A DNA stretch of 64,000 bases, taken from NCBI RefSeq assembly GCF_003073045.1, contig NC_037593.1, forward strand, positions 13,772,735 to 13,836,734, given 5' to 3'. The number at the start of each line of letters is the position of its first letter. Position 1 is the stretch's first letter. The stretch comes from Pomacea canaliculata (taxonomy: Eukaryota > Mollusca > Gastropoda > Architaenioglossa > Ampullariidae). Made by a program: the position numbers and the translations under genes. Below are positions 1 through 10,974 of this stretch, one piece after another. The notes under the pieces were generated by a model that saw only the letters and a list, made by a program, of their open reading frames with translations, was not told where the DNA came from and searched no databases.

Positions 1-3000
1 ACCGTTAGACGATAAAGAAGACAGCAACGTGGCTCAAACTAAAAAAAAAAACAGTCAATACTAATGATAGTGAACTCAACAAAAATTATATATCAACAGT
101 ATTTAGCAGACACCAAACAGGATGAAAACCTTAAGGCACTACAAGGGGAAAAAAAAGAAAAAGAAAGAACAGGGTGAGCTAGTCCTTTAAGCAGGTAAGG
201 AAAATGGACATCACTCATATCGCTCCAGCCTATAATTGTCACAAAAAAACAGAAAAAAATTGTGTTTCAATATTTACGCATTGTTGTTTTTAGAAACCTT
301 ATGCAAGACAACCATTTGTATAATTTGGAAAAAGATCCGTCACTCATACCACACCGTTCTCTCTGAACACCAAACACAATTTTTCTGAACCCACGGAAAA
401 AGGAAAGGAAGGTAAATACCCGGAAGAGAGAGAGAGAAAGAAAAAGAAATGGGGGAGAAATGAACATCGTTATGATATATATCTGATATCTATCCTGATG
501 GTATACTTAGCAATAAAGTATTTCATATTATTGAAAAAGGATTTGAAAGATTTGTTTTATTGGAAATTAATAGGAATGTGCTTTTGAACACACCACACTG
601 TTGATTAGACGGTGCAAGGTGCCCGTTATAAGGTCCGTCTGCATAATTTTAACGACTCTACGTTTAGATGTGCAAACAGGTCATCAACAGATTTTATGCA
701 GCTATCATAAAAAAAAATCCCGTAAAAGGTAAAAATCTTCTCCTAACCTCTTCGTCGTTGGGAGATGAAGTGCTAAAGCCTTTTTCTTGTCAGTTTGAAT
801 GGGTTTTCACCTTCTCTTCTTTTCTCTGGCAAAACTTGTATGTCCTGTTCCGCTATTGTATGTTTTGCTTTGGTTGCGACCTTTTGTACACAGTGGTGTG
901 CTTTTAAATTCACCCCCAACACTCCTTACACACACACACACAAAACCTTCACCATTTCTTTTTCCTTCCAAAGGCTTTCTCGCAAAAAGCTGCACAATCT
1001 CAATAACTGTAAACTGCCACCACCTGTTCAGGAACCCAGCAAGTGCAGTTCAATCAACAGTTTCACTCCTGTACAGACGTAGAGTGATGTATGTTCTACT
1101 CGAGGGTGATTGCTCGCTGCCTTTGATCTTATCCTTTATCTTTATTATTGCCGTTGATTGTGATGTCAACTGTTTACCTGTGCCTCTTCCGTGTGCATGC
1201 CAAATATGGACAACTATGTATCTGCTTGTCTTCGTGTCTGTTTGGCCATGAATTAAATGCCAACACAAGTGCGACATTTTTGTTTTATGATCGGGTTAAC
1301 ATCTTTTTAAAATAATAATTCCCAAAATAATGTTCATAATAATGCAGTGAACGTGGCTCAGTTCAGCAAATGTGTGCATGTCTTGCAGTCAAATGAAGAA
1401 ACATCGCTTAGGGCCTTCGGTTGTCGTGTTCAAGAAGAGATTGTCCTGCCCATAAAATGAAACGGCTGATTTTGAAATAGAGGCCTGCAGATTTGAACTT
1501 TATTTAGAAACTTTGAAGTTAAAAAAAATAATAAAAAGGTCAAAACCCAATTCACTCGACAGACTGGTAAGTAAGTCTCCGGATTAAAATTTAATGGGCA
1601 ACAATGATGGTCATTGCAGTCTATGTTGTAATACTTTTGATTCTGTTACCAGGTGGACGCATTTGAGTTAACTTTTCCAGATGTACTATTGTTAATAAAA
1701 TATAAACACATTTCACACGTTTTTCATAGATTGTTAAGTTCCGACATTTTTAATATAATTATTAATTAGTATGTTTAAATCTGTTGCATTTACAAAGAGT
1801 CATATGCGCAGTCAAAGGTTACAAATCTATCGATGTGTCTCTTTGTCAAGATTCGTAAAAATGACACATTTATGAGTGTTAAATATTAAAGAGCAAGGGA
1901 TGAGATGGCCTGCCTACACCTATGATCTACAAGTTTAAGCACGTGCAGTATTTTATCATACCATCTGTTACCAAGCTCTAAAACGAAGGCCGGTCTTTGC
2001 TTTTATGTACACTGGACTTTAAAGTCGCATTAAAAATGCTCGATGAACGAAGAAATGTTTGGTTTTTTGCACCTTAAATCTTCAAAGCACGTAGACTATG
2101 TCACATTAAATGTCCATTAGGCAGAAGATTGTACGCCCTGCTGCACTGCTTATAGTTTGTCTTTGTAAAGAGCGGTGTGCTTAAAATCCGTCACCATTCT
2201 CTACAAACACACAACCTGCCACCTGCACCCTCTCTTCATCTTGACAGCGCTTTCTAAACTTTCTGTGCCCCAGGTTTCTCTCCGATTACATCTTTAGATC
2301 TGTCTTTCCGGTGTTCAGTTCTGGGCTAAAGGAAAGGAAAATATATAATGACCCAGCGAATGAGTTTGCAATGCCATCGCTTGTCAGGACCCCCCTACCC
2401 GCCGCCCCCCAAACATATACTCTTGTCCTCTTTACAAGTTGTTTACACTGGGAGATCTTTGGCACTAGCTGAAACCAGAGGGTATGAATCTGTTATTTTC
2501 TTACTCAAGGCATTTTATCCCTTTGACTAATATTCGCACTTACCTTTTCATCCATCATTTTGACTACTGACTGCAATCCCTCTCTGTGCTTGATGGCAGA
2601 ACATAATTTCAAATACTTGGGTGTGTTTGCTTTAAATTTCTTCTAGGGTTTTACTTTTTCAGAGAAAGAATAAAAACAATTGTTAGCTAGTAAAATGTAC
2701 TCGTGCAAATTATCAGTACTAAAATACTGAGTATACTTTTTCTTCGACTACCTCAATGAGTGTAAAACTTTGGTCACCAGACCGGGTCTTTAAGTTTAAA
2801 GATTTGACAGATTGATAGTTATATACATAATGTATACGGAGAGATCACAAATATACAAGATTATAGAAGGCAATTAAACAAATGTAGATGTAAATGATAT
2901 TCAGGCCCAATCCTGACCTTTGCTCTACACGCTTACATATCAACCATTATTAAAAGGTTGTGGAAGCTCGGATCAGGCCCATGTTCTTCATATTGCGGTG

Positions 3001-5310
3001 ATCGTAGTTCAAGGAAGTGAATGAAGGGTGTTTAAACTTTATTTGAGTGTAAATGATATTTAATTTAATGGGCCGTTAGAATGAAGATATTTTCAAGTTG
3101 AAACCTAGGGTATTTATAATATCGCTTCACTCCTATCAAGTTGAACTTTCGTTTTCCGGTGTTTATGTTTCACCCTCGCCACTGATTGTCCATCTTCCCG
3201 CCTGAATTTCAATGCTATGAGTTTGATGTATGCTTCAAATCTTAAAGTGTGTTTTCCACATTGTCCTGCCCAAAGTCCATTGTCCAGGAAACTAATAATA
3301 CATGACGGCGGCAGAGCCCAAAAGGTGATGTTGTTGACAAAATGTGCAGATGTCGTGAGCGAGTGATTTAGTGATGCCTATCTGTGACAGTTATATAAAC
3401 AGTTGATGCGGATTAAACTGTGATTTGTCTGAACATGATAAACCCACCCCGTCAGCGTTTAGCTATAAAGAGAGGCACAGAGGCCTTACCCCAGCCAATA
3501 ATTGTCACCTTTATGTTGGCGGCAACCTTTTTATTCGAGCGTTGCCACCATCAGCCATATTTTAAAGCTTCTGCGATCCGAGTATAGAAACATTTACCTC
3601 TCACTGGATCATATGTTAGTGGGCAGTTATTTTAAATACAAACTGAACTGTTGTACAGGATAATGATACTAGTTTAACTGCTTCTGTCCTCAACTCCGCC
3701 GTCCCGGATCTACAACTACAATGAAACTACTCCCATCATACCTGAGAAACTTTCTACAGTGAACTGCATACTAAATAGGGATTGAGTAGACATGCAGACA
3801 CACACACTGTCGATGATCGTGCAGCATGGCATATTTCATGAAGAGGACATTGAGATCCTGTGGTCACTTTTATTTATGTCTTGTTTTTTGTTTTTGTTTA
3901 TTTTTTTTTTTTTTTGGTGAAGTTTTGTACATTTTCTATAAAAGCTCTGTTGAACGTACCGTTGGGATAATACTGTGCCACAGAATTGTATATCTCATAA
4001 AGCTATTTGTCAAATGGGAGATCTGCTTTATAAATTATGTTGTTATTATTATTATTAGATATAACCATTCAAACAAAGGTATTTACGCGTGGACCACTCG
4101 AAGTGTGTGCCTTCGTAAAGAATCGTGGAAATACTGTAATGAACTTATACGAGTGCAAAGTATGACTGACAATAATTGAACAAGGATCACATGGCTCGCG
4201 TGCACCTGTGGTTTTGAAGTGCAGAGTGTATCGTACCATCTGTTAGCGTGCTCTTAAAAATAAGAGCCAGTATATTTACCTTGCTGTACAGAAGACTTTT
4301 AGGATGCATTAAATAATTGAACGCGATGAACTTTACTCATAGTTCCCTTCTTCACCTTAAATCAGAAGCGTTTCATCAATGGCTGAAGAGTTTGTCACAT
4401 TAAATATCATCCACAAGGTAGAACATATGTACGTCCTCTTCCACTACTGTAATGTTTATCTTCGTTGCTACCTTATATCTACATATAGCGGTGTGCGTTT
4501 AAATCCACCAACCACCTACTACCTTCCACCTTCACCATCTCTATTTAACCGCGTTCTCTCAATTTGCCCCAGGTTTTATCCTCAAAGATATGGCAGCGTG
4601 CAAACCGAGTGGCCGACGCAGCATTCTTCACAACAGACGCCTTTTAAATGTACATCCGATTTTATTTCATCAATACCAAAGTCAAAATCTTCATTGCAGA
4701 ACACCCATAATAAGCGCATACACAATACTGCGACCGTTAACACAGTATAACCAAAACTCAACACTCAAAGATCAGGGAGTAGGCAGCGATCAGTTACATA
4801 ACAACCTAGTTAGGCATCTTTCAAAAACAAACGATTTTTAAGATTTTAAAAATTCTTCCCATTATCAGCGATGACAGACAAATCGCTTTCTACACCGAAA
4901 CGCCCAAATCCCCAGGAGCCCTCGAACTAGTTTCTATGAGACCATCTTTGTCATGCGTACTAAATAGGTCTCAGCTGGCATGCACTCCACTTTGCAGGCG
5001 AGCTTCGTTTGTTTTATCATAGGGAAAGAAAAACAAACCAATCAAAGCGCGCTGAAATATTCTGAGTTGATGCTGTTCTGAACCATTTAAGCCAGAGGTT
5101 GCAAAGTGCTTTAAAAATTTTAAAAAGGGGTCCGAAACCATTACACATTTTGTAAAAAGTCTTTTACAGCGAAACTGGATAAAAGTATGTTAGTTGTCAC
5201 TATCATCGTCACCATCGTCACAACAGTCCTCGTCGCTATCGCGGTCACTGTCGCCGTCATCACATCTGCTGTCCAGGTGTACAAAAGAGAGCTAGGAACG
5301 GGTGCTGACG
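1..5310. other. Non-coding stretch with diverged repeats
   Basis: No exon with a convincing protein or splice context was found on either strand. The open frames here are short, have biased composition and overlap one another. The stretch contains the three-copy diverged segment listed separately, a CA run near 931-945 and a poly-T tract near 3899-3916. Untranslated sequence of CCDC43 probably occupies the last few hundred bases. Confidence 0.5.
800..4610. repeat. Diverged non-coding segment in three direct copies
   Basis: Segments near 800-1000, 1931-2300 and 4200-4600 align by eye in the same order and orientation. Shared landmarks are a TACCATCTGTTA block (copies 2 and 3), GTCACATTAAAT (copies 2 and 3), a GGTGTGC-TTTAAA block (all three), a pyrimidine and CA-rich block, and GCCCCAGGTTT (copies 2 and 3). 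The copies differ by many substitutions and indels and have no shared open frame. They look like an old tandem or segmental duplication of non-coding sequence; an old dispersed repeat is the alternative. Confidence 0.55.
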
Positions 5311-8300
5311 CTATCTGCGGCGCTCCCCTTTCTGTGTCCTCTTCTTTTCCGCCTCCTTGCGCTCCTGCTGCTTCTGACGCTGGGCATCGCGGTCCTGTCG
5401 GTCCTTCTCTTTCTTCTTCTCGTGCTCCTGTTTCGACTTCTCCCGCTGGTCCCGCTCCGCCTGCCACCAACGGCGGACAGCCCGCCAAACACCGACGATT
5501 ACGTCAAAACACGTACCACCGACACTAACACAACCTTCTACGTGTCAACACAACCAAGTGCTTCAGAAGAATCTACCATGTGAAAAGATTACAGGCTCTG
5601 CACGCTCAACATCTTGTAATGGCGTTACTTGCAAAGGGGAAAAAAAATCAAGATTACGCGAAGGGCACAACTATGACGAGCCTGGTGCACAGTAGGGTGC
5701 TACCTTGGTGGTCAACGGGAAGCAGCCAGCAATATTTACGTTTGACGATCACTCAGTAGCTGACTGCTCCGATCAAGTCATCTAGAATTCTAACTAAGCC
5801 CCTTACTGAGCCCCCGCCCTCTCATTGCATGCAAAGATTTTTCTGATCCACTTCCCGAAAGTCTTTTTCTCTCTTTAGGTCTTTTTTCCTCCTCAAACCC
5901 ATCCTCGACATTTCCAATCACTACGTTCTCCTTCTCTTCCCGTTAGTGTAAACATTTTAAACAGTTCGATAAATAATATCCTCATAGCTACACTATAATA
6001 ACCACACAAAGTACACACAAGCAGAAACGTCCAAAAAATCGACAGGAAAAATTTTATCAATTCACAGTGTATCGTGCATTGCTTACCTGCATCACAAGTG
6101 CTGAGTTGAGATTCCGAGTAAGCAAAGCTTTTCAAGTTAAGGATTGAAAAAAGAAACTTGTTTGTGCAAATAATCTTGATTTACCGACACTTCTTACTTA
6201 ATTTTATAGACAGGTCAACTATTTAAAACTGAAGTCGTCGTGAAAAGGTTTAATATGCAAGTACGGAATCCTGTGCCTGTCTGTATGTGTATGTGTGTGA
6301 GAGAGAGACAAGTACAAGCAGTAGTCCACAAGTGAACACACATGCATGACAATGCATGCTTATCTCTCAACCTCCATCACACGAAATTTCGTGCAGTTAA
6401 GTCAGCAGAACTCAGAATTCAATACTACTACTAATAATAATAATAATAACAACAATGATATTATTATTATCTTATAGTGCCAGCCCACAAGGATACGATC
6501 ACCTGGTTCACCTTTACCCTTGTGACCTCCGCTGCTGGTTTGGCTTGACGCTCCTCCTGGGTCGTCAGGCTCTTCATCGGTTCTTGTCGTTAAGGAAACA
6601 GATCAGCAGTTTAACCATACAAGCTCTCTCTCACACACACACAAAGAAATAATATTTCGCTGGAGATGTGGAGAGCGCCAACCCTAAGAGGGACGATGAA
6701 CTGTGAGTAACGTACTCGACGATTGCTAAAGTGGTCATAAGTTAGATAATAGAACTGGAACTTTGTTGCTAAACAGAAAAGAGTGCGAGAAGTGTAATTT
6801 TCATACTTGGATTGTAAGATTGGACTATGCTGAGATTGATCGGGGGAGTGCCCTGAATGTAAAGGATGTAACCATGGCATATATCTTTTAGATTTTCCTC
6901 GCCTTTAGAACGAGGTGTTGATGCGAATTGTTACGAAGCAGTATTTGTCTTGTAGTCTGTAAAGTCCAGAGCCACTCGACAGCGAAATGAACATGAGTTT
7001 GGCAGCCTCAGGCAATCGTTTTGTTGTATGTTGAAATAACGCGCATTTGTCTGGTGCGAGTGAGTGTCACCCGGGCCATTAACATATTCGGATGTTGCCA
7101 AAGAAAGATGGCATGGTTTACTGGAGTTCACACCGATATCACTAATCATAAATCCTAAATTACGTAAAAGCTAACAGAAGCAGCAAGACAGCAATAAAAC
7201 AGCTATCAAGTGTCACTGTGAAATCAGTAAAATCAAGCAGAAACTAAAGACCTTTCAAACCAAATGTCTGAGGAAAATTTATCAAGATATTCTGTCCCAA
7301 CACAATTTCTAATGAAGAAGTCATTATAAGAGCTAGATGCAAAAATATAACAACCAGAAGCAAAAAAAAAATTTAAAAAAAGACGACAGAGAAGGCTGTG
7401 GCATGTGTGCATGAATATAACCAAAGACACCGCCAAATATAGCCCTTTGTTGGACTGCTGATGGTAAGAGAAAACATGACTGGCCAGGAGAAACACGGCG
7501 AAGGTCAGTAGAGAGATACCTAAAGGACCAGAAAGAGACAACATAGCTAGACTTGGTGTTGACAGACAAATATGGGGTCTCAAGTGGTTGCTTTACATGT
7601 ACCACCCACGAACGAAGAGGACTAAATAAGCATGCAATAACAGGCCTGCTGATAAAATTCATTCAAGTTTCATTATCCATTCACAACATGATGAGAAAGA
7701 AAATTCTATTGAAAGGATACGCTTCTCCATCTGACACTTGACTGTATTGTGCTAAAATAGCCTCTTTGCGGGCTCTTTCTTCATCTGTTAGTTTCTTCCC
7801 TTTAACTGTTGCCAGGCTCTGTTTTCCCATGAGCTCTGCAAGCTTTTCTCCTATATCTGTGGATTAAGATATATATATATTTAAATATAAAAAAAGATGT
7901 ATATTAAATTAATAAAAGAATATATATTCATGGTGAAAACGTTTTTCTGGAGACTAATAAAAGAGATATAATATCTATGTTATGTAATATGTCTCACAGA
8001 TTAGTCTTCTTTGAGTGCTTTGTAAAATTAACAATCAAAGTAAAAGAATATCCAGCGATACAAGTTTTCAGTAAAACTGACCTTTGTAAGTTGAATAAGT
8101 TGCATAAGTCATTACCCTAGAGTTCACACTACAAACTTTAGTTCTAAAATGCCCCACATTCTATATCACGTTCAGTCCAGAATTGGTCATGACCATTCAA
8201 GTGTTCAAAGACTGTTACAACAGACAAACTTTGCTGTGGTCGCTGTTTAGTTTCATGTCACCCCTCTGTGACAAGCACAAACATTACTTATTTAAAATCT

Positions 8301-10103
8301 TTTTCACAAGATATAGTAAAGCGACATGATCTTTCTATGCTCAGTCATGTGACTACAAACACAGAACACAAAAAGATTTTGAGACTTACACAAATGAAAT
8401 TTCACTTAAGTGCTTTAAAAATTGTCTTTATCACTGTTTCTACTGCCCACTTTTACACAATAAAACCATATTTTGTGGTGAATATGAGATTTTATATATT
8501 TTTTTATATTTTACATATAGACAAAATGGAGCAGCAGGATGAAGTTCGGCTCCATCGTCCACATTATCTATTATCAATATAGAAAGCTAGTTACTGTCTG
8601 ATTTAACCATTTACTGATTTGACTATGCATGAATCAATTTGATCATGATCATCAGTTGATTTGTCCACAAATAAATTTGACCATTGCCCTTAGTCAATTT
8701 GGCCTACAAGTACAAAAGTTACTATTATTAATAATAATAATTAATGCAAATTTTGTAAAGCACATACTTATACTCTAATGAGCATGGTCTTAGCACCTAA
8801 GAACAAGAACGAAACATGGACAACATATAAGGGACACAAACAAATAACATATGAACCATAAAAGAATAAACAACAGTACAAACGAAGAATAAAATCAAAT
8901 ACATAAAACGCAGAGGAATCAAATAACAAGAGCAAGAGTTGAGAGTAACATGATATTGCAAAAGGAAGATGAGCAACAAAGGGTGTAAAAAAGGACTAGC
9001 ATGGTGGAAAAGGGTGTTTGGAGTAATGTTTATGGAAGATGTGTAATTGCTCATTTGTTGCTCACTGTATGTAAATAAAAAGAATCTACACCTGTTTTCA
9101 ATTTAATCATATAAGTCAGCCACAATTGCTATCAAACGAAAAATGAATGCTGGTTGATATACTGCATCCATACCTATGTACGAGTAAGTACGGCTGCTGG
9201 TCACAATGTGGGCCTGTTTAGTGCAACTTTGAATGGTTTATAAAACTACAAGGCATATATGTTGGTAAAATCAACTGTGTATGAAGCTCTTGAAAACTTG
9301 CTTGGATGAATTGAAATCTACTTCACTGTGATCTGTGAAGATATAACCTCCTGTTATTTCCTGACAGACTGCATAATGAAAATCCTGGACATACTGTGCT
9401 CTATACAAATGGACATTACCCTTTGAATGGTCAGATTGACAAATGGTCTAATCAACTGGCCCCCAGTAAACCACTTATAGTTTAACATTGCACAGACACT
9501 GGCTAAAGAACCTGTTCCTGTATATCCCAGAATATTAAGGCTTATGTACTTTAATGTTGACTTGTGATCCGTATAATTTTAAAAAATTAAGTGTTAGAAG
9601 TTTACCTTTCTCATTTTTCTTTCGCATGTCCTTTGCACCCTTCTCTTTTATCCATTGATCGATTATTTCCTGGCAGGCTCCTTTGCATTGAGACTCATCC
9701 TGCAACATATTCCATGATGGAATATGATAATAATGCCCACTATTTTACACTAACAGTGTATGGTGGTGAATCTCTCTCTGAAAGATCAATACACATATAT
9801 GATACTAACTCGAATGCTAAACGAGCAACTAATACATCAATAAAATGTTAAGCTACAAGAATTTGTTGGGAAAAAAAGCTCTAAAGTAACATAAGAAATA
9901 AATGAAAATTAAAATTCCTCTTCTATCTTTACCAAAACTTGAGCAAGAATCTCTTTTATATTTTCAGCTGTCTCCTCTGTGGGTGTCTCCGTGTCTAGTA
10001 TGCTTACAATATACGACACAAATACATCAGTGTCAAAATCAGGGCTGAGAGACGTTAATTTTTCTGTCAGCCAAATATCGAACGATTCCATGGAGGTCGC
10101 CAT
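5311..10103 (-). CDS. CCDC43: Coiled-coil domain-containing protein 43 (partial model)
   Basis: Exons seen, in transcript order: 9933-10103 (start ATG at 10101-10103), 9606-9699, 7721-7856, probably 6518-6582, and a last exon ending with TAG at 5311-5313. The N-terminus has the family's helical domain beginning ESFDIWLTEKLTSL. Exon 2 begins DESQCKGACQEIIDQW. Exon 3 carries IGEKLAEL and ARKEAILAQYSQVSDGEA. The 6518-6582 exon encodes an acidic linker (TDEEPDDPGG) and keeps phase. The last exon is a charged coiled coil ending EKKRTQKGERRR, nearly the family's C-terminus. The exon joining the linker to the last exon was not found, and the donor after exon 3 (GC|GTATCC) is weak. The cellular role of the family is poorly defined. 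It is divergent from LIPT1, with starts 872 bp apart. Confidence 0.85.
6425..6452. repeat. ACT/AAT trinucleotide repeat
   Basis: Short run of ACTACT then AATAAT units, just 3' (on the minus strand) of the predicted acidic-linker exon of CCDC43. Confidence 0.7.
8720..9065 (-). repeat. Dispersed repeat family A, copy 1
   Basis: The reverse complement of this segment matches 23450-23770 over about 300 bp, with landmarks such as AACGAAACATGGACA, GAAGAATAAAATCAA and AGAGTAACATGATATTGCAAAAG. One end carries an AAT microsatellite, as expected of a SINE or LINE 3' tail. It lies in an intron of CCDC43. No reverse transcriptase frame was seen. Confidence 0.7.
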
Positions 10104-10974
10104 TTTAAGGAAGTCAGTATAAAATAACGATCGAAGAAGAGCTGTAATGATAATTTCTCGCCAAAAAAGAAGCTACATCAATTATTTTAGAAATACATTT
10201 ATTATAGCTATTTAAATATTTAGGGTCAGCTGTTTTATTTAATTTTTATTTATTTGATTTTTTTTCACTCAATGTCCACCCTCCCTATTTTAAGGGAAAT
10301 CACTCTTACATACGAAGGACAATTTCGTTGTTGATGAGGACGAAGCTACGGAAGTTAGTGGTTGTGGTCTAAGGAACAAGAATATTTTCGCAACACGGCA
10401 TTTAAGTTTGTTGATGTTACCTTTTACGTAATAAAACTGATCAAAGATTAATGTAAAGAGTAAATTATATATTAAGTTCGATTTTATCTTCTGATTAGCT
10501 GTGTTATATCTACTTGAATGTAGTGTAATAGACTTCGACTGCTTTGATCAAGTCATTTCATTTTTCTTGGACTACTCGTGAATAAGTAGAAAAATGTCCA
10601 AATGTTGTATAGCATATGCTGTTAAAATCAATTAAGAAACAATTATAAAGGTTTAAATAGGTTATTCCGGATTCGATGCAATGATAAGCAAATGCAATGT
10701 TTGAGAATGTTACATATGTGCATAACGGAAGGCGTTAAGGAATGGACATGAACTGGAATGTTCGTTTCTTGATGGGTCACTTTGTTATGGGAATGAAGAA
10801 AATTTGTTTCTTACTGCATTAAAACTATATAAAATAAAACTTTAAGACGATATGTTGAAAAAAAAAGTTTTATTTTGAATTTACAGAAGTGATACTGAAT
10901 GTTTTAAATTTTTTTTTTGAAGGTGGCAGCGTCACTCAGTAGTCCCACAGCCTCTGTATACCCATAATATAATA
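10104..10974. promoter_or_regulatory. Bidirectional promoter region CCDC43/LIPT1
   Basis: The start codons of CCDC43 (minus) and LIPT1 (plus) face away from each other 872 bp apart, so both promoters must lie here. A T-rich tract followed by AAG at 10907-10922 looks like an acceptor, so LIPT1 may have a spliced 5' untranslated exon further left. No TATA box was assigned. Confidence 0.45.

Noticed and set aside
5187-5583. Long overlapping open frames on both strands
   Set aside because: They are antisense or out-of-frame shadows of the highly repetitive Lys/Glu/Arg/Gln-rich last exon of CCDC43, whose correct minus frame ends EKKRTQKGERRR.
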